DNA of 64,000 bases from Donghicola mangrovi (GCF_013377535.1 NZ_JABCJE010000007.1:1-64000); one strand, 5' to 3'. Shown: positions 1 to 9,254, counted from the first letter of the stretch. Translations and numbers: made by a program. Notes: a model not told the origin generated them from the sequence alone.

Positions 1-87
1 TTCACTTTTGCTATAAGAACAAAAGGCGAACATATGACTCGGACATGGTTCTTAGATCACGCGAAAGGCACATTGCTCTCTGGTTGA
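1..87 (+). CDS. possible 3' end of imuA (partial)
   Basis: The first reading frame is open from the window edge to a TGA at 85-87 and would overlap the start of imuB by 43 bases. ImuA usually lies directly upstream of imuB in imuA-imuB-dnaE2 cassettes, so this could be its tail. The visible 28 residues carry no motif I can recognise, so the call rests on position only. It could equally be chance open frame. Confidence 0.25.
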   Translation, partial: FTFAIRTKGEHMTRTWFLDHAKGTLLSG

Positions 88-1511
88 ACCGGTTGCCAAG
101 CGACCGCATTCTACGGCTGTGCCCGACAAAAGCTCCCTTCGTCATCGCGTTTAAAAAGAACAACACTAACCTCATCTATTGCCGAAACCAGCAGGCCGAG
201 AACGCGGACATCCGTCTCGGCATGACACTCGGTAACGCACAAAGCTTTTGCCCGGGCCTACTGAGCGCCCCGGCAGACCCGGTGAGTGACGCCCGGTTTT
301 TGGAAACCATCCGTCGGTGGGCGATGCGCTATTGCCCGACCGTCGCAATTGATGGCCACGATGGGTTAACGCTGGATATCACCGGAGCCGCACACTTGTG
401 GGGCGGCGAAACACAGATGCTCGGGGATATCCGCAAGCACCTCCGCCGTGTGGGCTTGTCCGTGAAGTGCGCTGTTGCGGGGACCAGGGCCGCCGCTTGG
501 GCGATGGCCCATTATGGTGAGGGCTGGCCAGAGGCCGATATTCCAAACCTGCCAATCGAGGCGCTGCGGATTGATCCGGACCTGGCTGTGACCCTACGGC
601 GCATCGGCATCAGGACAATCGCAGACCTAGCCGCGAAACCAAGAGCGCCGGTTGCGAACCGGTTTGGAACCCATCTGCTCTGCCGCCTGGATCAAGTGCT
701 CGGCCACATGCCAGAGCCGGTGCACCACGAACCCGATCCGCCCCATTACGGGATGCGGCTGTCCTTGCCAGAACCCATCGGAACCGATGACGATGTCATG
801 CACGGGATCGAGCGGCTGCTGCAGCCCCTCTGTGACAAGCTCAAAGCAAACGAAGCCGGCGCGCGTGTGATCCTGTTGACCATCCGCCGCGTCGATATGG
901 ACAGCCAACAGATCGAACTGCGCCTCGCCGCCCCGATGCGCGATCCGGCTCGCATTCTGCCCCTGTTCAAGAAGGGCGTCGAAGAGGTGGACGCCGGTTA
1001 CGGGATCGATCAGCTGCGGCTTGAGGCGACGCAGGTCTTGCATCTGCCCGTCCATCAGCCGGGTTTTGACGCTGCCTCGACCGAAGGGGAAATGCTGCCT
1101 CTGTTAGTCACCAGCCTCGGGACGCGGCTGGACTTGGAGAATGTGCTGCGCTTTCTGCCTGCGGATAGCCACGTTCCGGAGCGCGGGTTCTCGGTCTCGC
1201 CGTTTGCATTCAGCCAGCCGGAGGCGGCTTGGACCGATCTGCTGCCCCGCCCCGTCAATCTGTTCCCGCCAGAGCCCGCCTTTGCCGATACCCCCGCGCT
1301 GCCCGACAGCTTCAGATGGCGGGGGATGCGCCTGTCCCCCCAATGGGCCGAGGGGCCCGAACGCATCGCCCCCGAATGGTGGTTCGAGGATCAGAACTGG
1401 CGCACGGGCGTGCGTGATTACTGGCGCGTTCAGACCCGCCAAGGCCCCCGTTTATGGATGTTTTACACCCCCCAATCCCCCGGTTGGTACATCGAAGGAG
1501 AATTCGCATGA
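45..1511 (+). CDS. imuB: ImuB, Y-family DNA polymerase-like mutagenesis protein
   Basis: ImuB is the catalytically inactive Y-family homologue that bridges DnaE2 to the beta clamp during damage-induced mutagenesis. The 488-residue product starts HIALWLNRLPSDR where active polymerases carry the first metal-binding Asp, and has DGHDGLTLDITGA where they carry SIDE, so the catalytic carboxylates are missing, as expected for ImuB. The fingers and little-finger regions follow, then a C-terminal tail rich in Trp and Pro. The stop overlaps the dnaE2 start (ATGA). The ATG at 45 gives a sensible N-terminus, but the frame is open to the window edge, so a start further upstream cannot be excluded. Confidence 0.88.
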   Translation: MVLRSRERHIALWLNRLPSDRILRLCPTKAPFVIAFKKNNTNLIYCRNQQAENADIRLGMTLGNAQSFCPGLLSAPADPVSDARFLETIRRWAMRYCPTVAIDGHDGLTLDITGAAHLWGGETQMLGDIRKHLRRVGLSVKCAVAGTRAAAWAMAHYGEGWPEADIPNLPIEALRIDPDLAVTLRRIGIRTIADLAAKPRAPVANRFGTHLLCRLDQVLGHMPEPVHHEPDPPHYGMRLSLPEPIGTDDDVMHGIERLLQPLCDKLKANEAGARVILLTIRRVDMDSQQIELRLAAPMRDPARILPLFKKGVEEVDAGYGIDQLRLEATQVLHLPVHQPGFDAASTEGEMLPLLVTSLGTRLDLENVLRFLPADSHVPERGFSVSPFAFSQPEAAWTDLLPRPVNLFPPEPAFADTPALPDSFRWRGMRLSPQWAEGPERIAPEWWFEDQNWRTGVRDYWRVQTRQGPRLWMFYTPQSPGWYIEGEFA

Positions 1512-4500
1512 GCTATGCCGAACTGTGCGTGACCTCGAATTTTACGTTCCTCAAGGGGGCCTCCCACCCGGAAGAGCTGATGCTGCGGGCCGCTGAACTG
1601 GGGCTTGAGGCGATTGCCATTACCGACCGGAATTCGTTGGCGGGGGTGGTGCGGGCCTACACGGCCCTGCGCAACATGCGAAAAGAGGCCGAAGAAGCCC
1701 TGCGCATCCGGTCGACCCATCAGGTGGACAGTTGCTCGCGCCAAGAGGTGGGGTTGCCCGTCGATCTGCCCGTGCCAAGGGGGGCGCAACTGCCGCGGCT
1801 GATCGTGGGGGCACGACTGGTGCTGCGCGACGGGCCGGTGGAATGGGTGGCCCTGCCCACAGATTTGCCCGCCTATCAACGGCTGTCGCGGCTGCTGACC
1901 TTGGGCAAACGCCGCGCGACCAAGGCCGAGTGCCTGCTGGACCTGCCGGACCTAGAGGAATGGTGTCAGGGGATGATCCTGATCGCTCTGCCCCCCGATG
2001 ATCTGGCGGCGGCCTTGGGGCCGATCCAGCGGATGCAGCGGCGCTTTCCGGGGTTTGTCTTTCTGGGGGCGGTGCCACGTTATGATGGGACGGACCAGCT
2101 GTGGTTCGACCGGTGCGCGGCGCTGGCGCTGCGGGCCTCGACCCCGATGGTAGCGGTAGGGGATGTGCTGATGCACCGTGCGGCGCGGCGCCAGTTGGCC
2201 GACGTGCTGACTTGCCTGCGCGAAGGGATCATGATCGACCAGATCGGTCGCCGCGCCTTGCCCAATGCCGAACGCCGCCTGAAGGGGGCCGAGGATATGG
2301 CCCGCCTGTTCCGCAACCACCCCGCTGCCTTGCGCCGCACGCTCGAGGTGGCCGCGCGGTGCAGCTTTGATCTGTCCGAGCTGTCCTATGACTATCCCGA
2401 CGAAATCGCCAATGGCGAGCGCCCCCAGCAGCGACTGGAACGTTTGGCCCGAGAGGGGTTGATCCGGCGCTATCCTGATGGCGCATCTGACCGCGTGCAC
2501 ACCCTGCTGGAAAAGGAACTGACCCTGGTCGCGGACCTGAACTATGCCGCCTATTTCCTGACCGTCCACGACATCGTCCAAGAGGCGCGGCGGCGCGGTA
2601 TCTTGTGTCAGGGGCGGGGGTCGGCGGCGAACTCGATCATCTGTTATCTCTTGGGGATCACGGACGTGTCGCCTGACATGATCGGCATGGTGGTGGAACG
2701 CTTTATCTCGCGCCACAGGGGCGAGCCGCCGGATATCGACGTGGATTTCGAACACGAACGGCGCGAGGAAATCATCCAGTGGATCTATGACCGCTACGGT
2801 CGCCATCGGGCGGGCCTGTGCGCCACCGTGATCCATTTCCGCACCCGCGCCGCCATCCGCGAGGTCGGCAAAGTCATGGGCCTGAGCGCCGACCTGACCG
2901 CTGCGATTTCCGGCCAGATCTGGGGGCAAACGAACAAGGGGACCGACACCGACCGCATCCGCGAACTGGGCCTGCACCCCGAGGAACGCCGCCTGTCCCA
3001 GACCTTGCGTCTGATCGGCGAGCTGATCGGCTTTCCCCGCCATCTGTCCCAGCATGTGGGCGGCTTTGTCATCACAAACGGGCGGCTCGATGAAATGTGC
3101 CCCATCGAGAATGCCGCGATGGAGGGGCGCACCGTCATCGAGTGGGACAAGGACGACATCGACACGCTCAACATCCTCAAGGTCGATATCCTGAGCTTGG
3201 GGATGCTGACCTGCATCCGCAAATGCTTGGCCCTGCTAGAGGAAAAGGAGGGCACCCGCCTGACCATCGACACCATCCCCCAAGAGGACCCCGCGACCTA
3301 TGCCATGCTGCAAAAGGCCGACGCGGTGGGGGTGTTTCAGGTGGAAAGCCGCGCGCAGATGAACTTCTTGCCGCGGATGAAGCCGGCGACCTTCTATGAT
3401 CTGGTGATCGAGGTCGCCATCGTCCGGCCCGGCCCCATTCAGGGCGGGATGGTCAAACCCTATGTCCGCCGCCGTCAGGGGCTGGAACGGCCCGAACCCT
3501 TTGGTCCCGCGCTAGAGGAGGTCACGCGCAAAACGCTGGGGGTGCCGCTGTTTCAGGAACAAGCCATGCAGATCGCCGTAGTCGGGGCCGGCTACACCGC
3601 CGAAGAGGCGGACCACCTGCGGCGGTCTCTGGCCTCGTTCCGGCGGATGGGGACGATCGGCCAACACCGCGAGCGGTTCCTGAAGGGGATGCAGGACAAC
3701 GGCTATGCGCTGGACGTGGCCGAGGCGTGCTTTTCCCAGATCGAGGGGTTCGCGGATTATGGCTTCCCCGAAAGCCACGCCGCCGCCTTTGCCATGTTGA
3801 CCTATGTGTCGTCGTGGCTGAAATGCCATTACCCCGCGATCTTTGGTTGTGCGCTGCTGAACTCGCAGCCGATGGGGTTCTATGCTCCCGCGCAGATCGT
3901 GCGGGATGTGCGCGAACACGGGGTCGAGGTGCGCCCCGTCTGCGTCAACAACAGCGAATGGGACAACACGCTGGAGCGGCGCTCGGACGGGCGGTGGGCT
4001 TTGCGGCTGGGGTTCCGGCAGATCAAGGGCCTGCGCAAGGATGACGCGCAATGGATTTCGTCGGCGCGGGGCAACGGCTATCCCGATCCGCAAAGCCTGT
4101 GGATGCGCGCGGGCCTGTCCCCCAAGGTGCTGGAACGGCTGGCCGAGGCCGACGCCTATACCAGTATGGGCCTGACGCGCCGCGACGCCCTGTGGAAGAT
4201 CAAGGCAATCCGCGCGCCCAAACCCTTGCCCCTGTTCGCGGACCCGATGGACGGAGAGGGCCTGTTCGAGCCCGACGTGATCCTGCCCGCGATGCACTTG
4301 GGCGAAGAGGTGGTCGAGGATTACGTCTCGATGCGGTTGACCCTGCGCGCCCACCCGATGGAGCTGATCCGCCCCACGATCCCCGACCTGACGCCCAACG
4401 ACCAGCTGCCCAAGACCGACCTGAAATACCTGACGGTGTGCGGGTTGGTGATAACGCGGCAGCGGCCGGGGACGGCCTCGGGGGTGGTGTTCCTGACGCT

Positions 4501-4816
4501 CGAGGATGAAACCGGCGTGTCCAACGTGGTGGTCTGGCCCAAGATGTACGAACGCTACCGCAAGGCGGTGATGGCGGGGCGGCTCTTGCGGGTGACCGGC
4601 CGGATCGAGCGCGAAGGCATCGTGACCCACCTGATTGCGGACCGGATCGACGACCTGTCCCACCGCCTGTCCGAACTGGGCCACCCGATGGAGGGCGTGG
4701 TCGGCGATACGCTGCCCCAAGCCGACGAAACCCCGCGCGAGACCCGCATCAGCCCCTCTGCACGTCACCCGCGCGAGCAGGCCAAACGCCTGTTCCCCAG
4801 TCGTGATTTTCATTGA
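1508..4816 (+). CDS. dnaE2: error-prone DNA polymerase DnaE2 (ImuC)
   Basis: DnaE2 is the alternative C-family polymerase alpha subunit that performs translesion synthesis with ImuB. The 1102-residue product has an N-terminal PHP domain with degenerate metal ligands (ITDRNSLAG where DnaE1-type proteins usually have His), the palm motif GRGSAANS, the catalytic pair in PPDIDVDFE near residue 410, the third Asp in LKVDILSLGML, and an OB fold near residues 970-1010. I chose the ATG at 1508 because GAAGGAG lies just upstream and it overlaps the imuB stop; an in-frame ATG at 1454 lies inside imuB and has no such support. The cassette is normally LexA-controlled, but its promoter lies outside the window. 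Confidence 0.96.
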   Translation: MSYAELCVTSNFTFLKGASHPEELMLRAAELGLEAIAITDRNSLAGVVRAYTALRNMRKEAEEALRIRSTHQVDSCSRQEVGLPVDLPVPRGAQLPRLIVGARLVLRDGPVEWVALPTDLPAYQRLSRLLTLGKRRATKAECLLDLPDLEEWCQGMILIALPPDDLAAALGPIQRMQRRFPGFVFLGAVPRYDGTDQLWFDRCAALALRASTPMVAVGDVLMHRAARRQLADVLTCLREGIMIDQIGRRALPNAERRLKGAEDMARLFRNHPAALRRTLEVAARCSFDLSELSYDYPDEIANGERPQQRLERLAREGLIRRYPDGASDRVHTLLEKELTLVADLNYAAYFLTVHDIVQEARRRGILCQGRGSAANSIICYLLGITDVSPDMIGMVVERFISRHRGEPPDIDVDFEHERREEIIQWIYDRYGRHRAGLCATVIHFRTRAAIREVGKVMGLSADLTAAISGQIWGQTNKGTDTDRIRELGLHPEERRLSQTLRLIGELIGFPRHLSQHVGGFVITNGRLDEMCPIENAAMEGRTVIEWDKDDIDTLNILKVDILSLGMLTCIRKCLALLEEKEGTRLTIDTIPQEDPATYAMLQKADAVGVFQVESRAQMNFLPRMKPATFYDLVIEVAIVRPGPIQGGMVKPYVRRRQGLERPEPFGPALEEVTRKTLGVPLFQEQAMQIAVVGAGYTAEEADHLRRSLASFRRMGTIGQHRERFLKGMQDNGYALDVAEACFSQIEGFADYGFPESHAAAFAMLTYVSSWLKCHYPAIFGCALLNSQPMGFYAPAQIVRDVREHGVEVRPVCVNNSEWDNTLERRSDGRWALRLGFRQIKGLRKDDAQWISSARGNGYPDPQSLWMRAGLSPKVLERLAEADAYTSMGLTRRDALWKIKAIRAPKPLPLFADPMDGEGLFEPDVILPAMHLGEEVVEDYVSMRLTLRAHPMELIRPTIPDLTPNDQLPKTDLKYLTVCGLVITRQRPGTASGVVFLTLEDETGVSNVVVWPKMYERYRKAVMAGRLLRVTGRIEREGIVTHLIADRIDDLSHRLSELGHPMEGVVGDTLPQADETPRETRISPSARHPREQAKRLFPSRDFH

Positions 4817-4837
4817 TGCGAGGTCTGGAAAAGAACA

Positions 4838-4868
4838 AAGGCGCCCGAAGGGGCGCCTTGTTTTATTG
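4838..4868. terminator. bidirectional terminator between dnaE2 and tRNA-Pro
   Basis: A perfect 9-bp stem, AAGGCGCCC / GGGCGCCTT, with loop GAAG occupies 4838-4859. It is followed by TGTTTTATT on the plus strand and by TTTGTTCTTTT on the minus strand. It can therefore end both dnaE2 and the convergent tRNA-Pro transcript. Confidence 0.85.
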
Positions 4869-4943
4869 GTCGGAGTGAGAGGATTCGAACCTCCGGCCCC
4901 TGCCTCCCGAAGACAGTGCTCTACCAGGCTGAGCTACACTCCG
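4867..4943 (-). tRNA. tRNA-Pro (CGG)
   Basis: The minus strand folds as a full 77-nt cloverleaf. The acceptor stem pairs CGGAGTG with CACTCCG. The D arm is GCTCAGCCTGGTAGAGC. The anticodon stem CTGTC/GGCAG encloses the loop TTCGGGA, giving anticodon CGG, and the T arm contains GGTTCGAATCC. The 3' CCA is encoded (TGG at 4867-4869 on the plus strand). It lies 15 bases downstream of the minus-strand transporter gene and may be co-transcribed with it. Confidence 0.96.
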
Positions 4944-4958
4944 ACCGTGCCGTGCCGA

Positions 4959-5963
4959 TTACCGGACTCCGTCTTCCTTGGCAAGGGTGCTTTGACGTTT
5001 CTTGCCTTTGCGCAGGAATAAAAGTGTGTAGCGCGGGGTCGTGCCGGTTTCGAAGCGGACGGCGGTGTTGGTGACCGGCGCCACGGTGTCCTTTTTCGAG
5101 CCCTCGCGGACCACGATGTACACCCCGCTGGCGATGATGATTCCCGCGCCAACCATGGTGTAAACGTCCAGATATTCGTTGAAAAACATGTAGCCGTAGA
5201 AGATAGCCCACAGCATCTGGCTGTACTGCATGGGGGCCACGATACCGGCCTCGCCGGTCTTGTAGGCGCGGATCATGAAGGTCATCCCCAGCAAGGAAAG
5301 CAGCGCCACAGCGGCCACGGTACCCAGTTCCCACAGCTCCATCGGGCGGTATTCCAGCGGGATCAGCGCGCCCATCAGCAGCACGTTCGCGATCAGCGGA
5401 TAGAGGAGCAGGACCATGCTGCTTTCCTCGGACCCGATGCGGCGCACGATGATGGCCACAAAGGACCCGCCCACCGCAGACCCCAACGCGGCAAGGTGCC
5501 CCAAGGTGATCTCGGACGAGCCGGGCCGCAGCACCACGATCACCCCGATCAGGCCGACTACCACAGCGGCCCAACGGCGCGGGCCGACATTTTCCCCCAG
5601 AACGGGGATCGACAGAATGGTGATCAGCAGCGGCGTCGCAAAGATCATCGCATAGACCTGGGCCAGCGGCAGAACAGAAAACGCATAGAACGCACACACG
5701 CCGGTAAACACCACGGCCACCGTTCGCGCATAGGTCCACGCGGGCTTCACTGCGCGAAGCGAGGCAGGCTCCTTGCGCTGGATCAGCACGACAGTCAGGA
5801 ACGGAAAACTGAGCAGAACGCTGAAAAACACGATCTGGAAGGGGTGGTGATGCGCCCCCAATACTTTGACTAAAACGTCATGCAGCGCATAGAACGCAAA
5901 GCCCATCAGCGCAAAGACCGCGCCTTTGATGTTCGACTGTGCCGGAAGCGGAGAATTCGGCAT
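4959..5963 (-). CDS. EamA/DMT-family membrane transporter
   Basis: This 334-residue protein has ten hydrophobic segments arranged as two five-helix EamA repeats, typical of drug/metabolite transporters of the inner membrane. The second repeat includes PMQYSQMLWAIFYGYMFFNE, the usual end of an EamA half. The C-terminal 40 residues are polar and charged. AGGAGAG lies just upstream of the ATG at 5963. The substrate cannot be predicted from sequence. A second family member is at 57121. Confidence 0.88.
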   Translation of the reverse strand: MPNSPLPAQSNIKGAVFALMGFAFYALHDVLVKVLGAHHHPFQIVFFSVLLSFPFLTVVLIQRKEPASLRAVKPAWTYARTVAVVFTGVCAFYAFSVLPLAQVYAMIFATPLLITILSIPVLGENVGPRRWAAVVVGLIGVIVVLRPGSSEITLGHLAALGSAVGGSFVAIIVRRIGSEESSMVLLLYPLIANVLLMGALIPLEYRPMELWELGTVAAVALLSLLGMTFMIRAYKTGEAGIVAPMQYSQMLWAIFYGYMFFNEYLDVYTMVGAGIIIASGVYIVVREGSKKDTVAPVTNTAVRFETGTTPRYTLLFLRKGKKRQSTLAKEDGVR

Positions 5964-6023
5964 GGGGCTCTCCTAGGGGTATTCGGAAATTATGGGGGCA
6001 CTACTGACCTTATTCCCATGAAC

Positions 6024-6056
6024 CGAAAAAGAAAGGGGGCCGCAAGGGCCCCCTCA
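6024..6056 (-). terminator. rho-independent terminator of leuB
   Basis: An 8-bp stem, AGGGGGCC / GGCCCCCT, with a 5-nt loop spans 6034-6054. On the minus strand it is followed by TTTCTTTTT, the arrangement of an intrinsic terminator just after the leuB stop. Confidence 0.85.
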
Positions 6057-6080
6057 TGCATTCGTGATCTTGCGAACCGA

Positions 6081-7187
6081 TTAGAGGCTGGCGTCCAGCG
6101 CTGCCAGAACCGCGTCGCCCATGCCAACGGTGGTGACGGGCTCTACGCCCTCTTCACCCAAGAGGTCAGCGGTGCGCACGCCGTCTTCCAGAACCTTGGC
6201 AACCGCTGCTTCCAGACGATCGGCCTCAGCGCCTTGGTCGAAGCTGTAGCGCAGGGCCATTGCGAACGACAGGATGCAGGCGATCGGGTTTGCCTTGTTC
6301 TGGCCAGCGATATCGGGGGCCGAACCGTGTACGGGCTCGTACATGGCTTTGGGGCGGCCGTTTGCCATGGGGGCACCCAGCGACGCCGACGGCAGCATAC
6401 CCAGCGAGCCGGTCAGCATCGCCGCCGCGTCCGACAGCAGGTCGCCGAACAGGTTGTCGGTCACGATGACGTCGAACTGCTTGGGCCAGCGGCAGAGCTG
6501 CATGGCGCCTGCGTCGGCGTACATGTGCGACAGTTCCACATCGGGGTATTCTTCGTCGTGGACCTTCTGGACGACTTCGCGCCACAGGATGCCCGATTCC
6601 ATTACGTTGGCCTTCTCCATCGAGCAGACCTTGTTGCCACGGCGGCGGGCCAGTTCGAACGCCGAGCGTGCGACGCGTGCGATTTCCGATTCGGTGTAAC
6701 GCTGGGTGTTGATGCCCACGCGCTCGTTGCCTTCGGTGATGATACCGCGGGGCTCGCCAAAGTAGATGCCCGAGGTCAGTTCGCGCACGATCATGATGTC
6801 GAGGCCAGCAACCACGTCACGCTTCAGCGAGCTGAAGTCGGCCAGCGCGTCAAAGCACTGTGCGGGGCGCAGGTTGGCGTAGAGGTCCATTTCCTTGCGC
6901 AGGCGCAGCAGGCCACGCTCGGGCTTCACCGAGAAGTCCAGAACGTCGTACTTGGGGCCGCCAACGGCACCCAGCAGAACCGCGTCGACTTCCTGAGCCT
7001 TCGCCATGGTGTCGTCGTGCAGCGGGGTGCCGTGCACGTCGTAAGCCGCGCCACCGACGAGATCCTCGCTCACGTCGATTTTCAGGTCGCGCTTGTCACC
7101 GAACCAGTCGATGATGCGGCGTACCTGGCCCATGACTTCGGGGCCGATGCCGTCGCCGGCAAGGATAAGAAGCGAAGGATTGCTCAT
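6081..7187 (-). CDS. leuB: 3-isopropylmalate dehydrogenase
   Basis: LeuB performs the third step of leucine synthesis, NAD-dependent oxidation and decarboxylation of 3-isopropylmalate in the cytoplasm. The 368-residue length is normal. Visible motifs are GDGIGPEV at the N-terminus, the catalytic [16 protein letters not shown] segment, and the NAD-binding [12 protein letters not shown]. The start at 7187 (MSNPSLLI) is preceded by AAAGGAC at good spacing; an in-frame ATG at 7214 lacks this. leuC and leuD lie upstream on the same strand, separated by two unrelated genes. Confidence 0.97.
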   Translation of the reverse strand: MSNPSLLILAGDGIGPEVMGQVRRIIDWFGDKRDLKIDVSEDLVGGAAYDVHGTPLHDDTMAKAQEVDAVLLGAVGGPKYDVLDFSVKPERGLLRLRKEMDLYANLRPAQCFDALADFSSLKRDVVAGLDIMIVRELTSGIYFGEPRGIITEGNERVGINTQRYTESEIARVARSAFELARRRGNKVCSMEKANVMESGILWREVVQKVHDEEYPDVELSHMYADAGAMQLCRWPKQFDVIVTDNLFGDLLSDAAAMLTGSLGMLPSASLGAPMANGRPKAMYEPVHGSAPDIAGQNKANPIACILSFAMALRYSFDQGAEADRLEAAVAKVLEDGVRTADLLGEEGVEPVTTVGMGDAVLAALDASL

Positions 7188-7229
7188 TGGCGTTGGTCCT
7201 TTTGAATGTCCCAAGATTTGCCAGATGGC

Positions 7230-8273
7230 CTACCGATTGGCGCGATGGGGGTCAAGGAACCGGACGCGTTGTTTTGCAGGCTTCGAGAGGTTTTCTTGCG
7301 TCGGGGGGGGCAGAACGATGTCGGCCCACACCAAACGATGTCGACTGGCGGAATTAACCGTCTGTAACAGGGGATCATCGGGGGGCGGCCAGACCGTACC
7401 GCTGCCGGTCACACGGGTCGATTTGTCGGGTAAAACATAGCTGACGCGCATCGGGGGCAGACCCAGACCGGACCAGTCCACGGTGGGGGTATTCGGCGTG
7501 GGATCACGCAGGCGGGTGTCAGCCAGCAGAGCGCGCAAGGGGGGCTTCACCCCCTCTCCCAATTCGGGGTCGTTGTTGAAATCCCCAAGGATAACAAAAC
7601 GTTCCGGCGCAGGGCCGTAATCCCCGTCCAGATAGTGCTGCCAGAACGCAATCTCGTTGCCGTTACGCAGGCCGTTTTCATCCTGCGGGCTGTCGAACAC
7701 CGGTGGGGTGGCGTGAAAGGCCAAGAGGTGAAGCACTCCGGTCGGGAGGCGCACAGGCACGTCCCAGTGACCCATGGTCGAGAGGCGCTGGTCGGGGTGG
7801 GCCATGTCGGGCGGGACCGTCCACGCCTGCCCGCGCCAGCGCATCTCCGAGAAATCTCTCGCCTCCTCTGCCTCAATCGGGAAGCGGGACAGGATCGCCA
7901 TACCGCCGCTGCCCGCGAATCGTCCGAAGCTGTGGAATTGTGGCGGATCAGTGCCCGCGATCGGCAATCCGGCGTTCGGCAGGCCCGCAAACCGGTGGGG
8001 GTAGTCGATGCCGTGTCGCGCGAGCCCTTCGGCCAAGGCGGTCAGCGTGTGCCCGCGCAGGTCGTAATCGATTCCCTGAAGCAGCAGGATGTCAGGATGT
8101 GCGTGGGCGATGACGGCGGCCACAGCCTCGACCTGTGGATCGTCGCCGGCCAGGATCGCACGCAGCAAAAGGCCCGGCCCTTTGCGGCCGAGCTCTGTGT
8201 TATAGGTCGCGATGCGGATGGGATCGGCGCTGGCCAGCCCCGCAAGGCAAGCCAGAAAGCCCAGTAAAATCAG
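7230..8273 (-). CDS. endonuclease/exonuclease/phosphatase family protein, exported
   Basis: The product has the EEP fold signature: IATYNTELG with the metal-ligand Asn, MAILSRFPIE, VILGDFNNDP with the catalytic Asp/Asn pair, and a C-terminal SRHRLVWADIVLP with the general-base His. The usual Glu of the second motif appears as Gln (ILLLQGIDYD). A signal peptide (RLILLGFLACLAGLASA) precedes it, so it is probably periplasmic. The start is a problem: no in-frame ATG, GTG or TTG fits the signal peptide. The only ATG, at 8396, lies deep inside the upstream gene. I give a CTG that overlaps the upstream stop; ATT at 8270 is another option. Substrate unknown. Confidence 0.75.
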   Translation of the reverse strand: MILLGFLACLAGLASADPIRIATYNTELGRKGPGLLLRAILAGDDPQVEAVAAVIAHAHPDILLLQGIDYDLRGHTLTALAEGLARHGIDYPHRFAGLPNAGLPIAGTDPPQFHSFGRFAGSGGMAILSRFPIEAEEARDFSEMRWRGQAWTVPPDMAHPDQRLSTMGHWDVPVRLPTGVLHLLAFHATPPVFDSPQDENGLRNGNEIAFWQHYLDGDYGPAPERFVILGDFNNDPELGEGVKPPLRALLADTRLRDPTPNTPTVDWSGLGLPPMRVSYVLPDKSTRVTGSGTVWPPPDDPLLQTVNSASRHRLVWADIVLPPPTQENLSKPAKQRVRFLDPHRANR

Positions 8274-9106
8274 CCGAAAACGTGCAAATCCTCGGCGTCG
8301 CGATCCATCGAGCGACGACGCTTGTCGGCGATCATCGACGCGACGCGCGCGGTGGCAATGCCCCGCATCAGAAGGCTCGACGGAATGAACGCCCATAGGC
8401 TGATGGTCCAGATCAGTGACTTCGGTTGGTCGACAGCGATGGGGTCAATGATGCCGGACGCCATTTTCAGCATCGCCGGGATCAAGAATGGCAGCAGAAA
8501 CCCTAAGGCGACGTAAAGATTGGCGTCGCGGTTCAGGCGGCCCACCACATCGCCACCACCGGTGGGGTCAAAGGTGGGCAGGTTGGTCCAGACATTGAAG
8601 CTGCCGTTCTGGCGGGGCCAACCATTGAGCCACATGATAAAGATGAAGAAAACCAGCGAAATCAGCGACATGAGGTAGGCGATGCCGGCGGTGCGGCGCA
8701 GCAGGTCATAGTCCGCGCTGTGGGTGCCTTCGGGCAGGGTCAGCATCATCAGCCGCACGGGCGAGAACGGGAAGTCCATCGCGGCGCCAACCACATGAGA
8801 AATCGAAGTAAAAATCTGGCTGATGGGCGTGGGATACTGCACGCCGCGCTGGATCAGGGTCAGCACCAGAACGGTTGCGAACAGTGCACCAAACCGCAGA
8901 CGGTTATAAGGAGGCGCGTCGCGGAACTCGATCAGGCTGGGGTATTCGGTCATGTATTCCGAGAACACGAGCCACCCGACAAAGATCGCAACCAGCAGCA
9001 CGATGGGGGCGCTGTCATTGGGTCCGGGCATCAGCAGCCACGGGGTTGCAATCAGCAGGACAACAAATATCGCGCGCACGAGTGCGCTCACAAAACGAGT
9101 GATCAC
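8270..9106 (-). CDS. conserved multi-pass membrane protein, function unknown
   Basis: This 278-residue protein has about six hydrophobic segments, including one at residues 5-27, one near 35-50, one after RLRFG, and a pair flanking a polar loop with PTFDPTGGGD. I do not recognise a family with known function. The start is GTG at 9106 with AGAGG upstream. The stop overlaps the presumed start region of the following EEP-family gene, so the two are probably translated together. Confidence 0.8.
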   Translation of the reverse strand: MITRFVSALVRAIFVVLLIATPWLLMPGPNDSAPIVLLVAIFVGWLVFSEYMTEYPSLIEFRDAPPYNRLRFGALFATVLVLTLIQRGVQYPTPISQIFTSISHVVGAAMDFPFSPVRLMMLTLPEGTHSADYDLLRRTAGIAYLMSLISLVFFIFIMWLNGWPRQNGSFNVWTNLPTFDPTGGGDVVGRLNRDANLYVALGFLLPFLIPAMLKMASGIIDPIAVDQPKSLIWTISLWAFIPSSLLMRGIATARVASMIADKRRRSMDRDAEDLHVFG

Positions 9107-9237
9107 TGCTCTACCTCTCTACCAGGGCGGGCTTGGCATCATTTGCCGTGCCTTTTGACCCACCTGATCCGCTTATGGTGCGGAATGCCTCAATCTTGAC
9201 ATAATGCTGCCAACATCTGGATCAGGTCTCAATACCT

Positions 9238-9254
9238 GTAAGTAAGTTACTTAC
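9238..9254. promoter_or_regulatory. perfect 17-bp palindrome, candidate operator
   Basis: GTAAGTAA-G-TTACTTAC is a perfect inverted repeat in the 255-bp gap between leuD (ending at 9362) and the minus-strand membrane gene starting at 9106. It lies 132 bp upstream of that start. The AT-rich symmetric form suits a dimeric HTH repressor (TetR, MarR or HxlR type). A similar but shorter sequence, GTACGTACTTAC, lies beside the HxlR regulator at 41614. Confidence 0.5.

Noticed and set aside
1952-3055. Long minus-strand frame of 367 codons opposite dnaE2
   Set aside because: It lies wholly antisense to a clear polymerase gene; its sequence is low-complexity and explained by GC-rich codon bias.
4867-4943. 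tRNA-Pro as an integration site of a genomic island
   Set aside because: No integrase or duplicated tRNA 3' end is seen on either side.
5880-7205. Plus-strand frame of 441 codons opposite leuB
   Set aside because: Antisense to leuB with no domain; a mirror effect of high-GC codon use.
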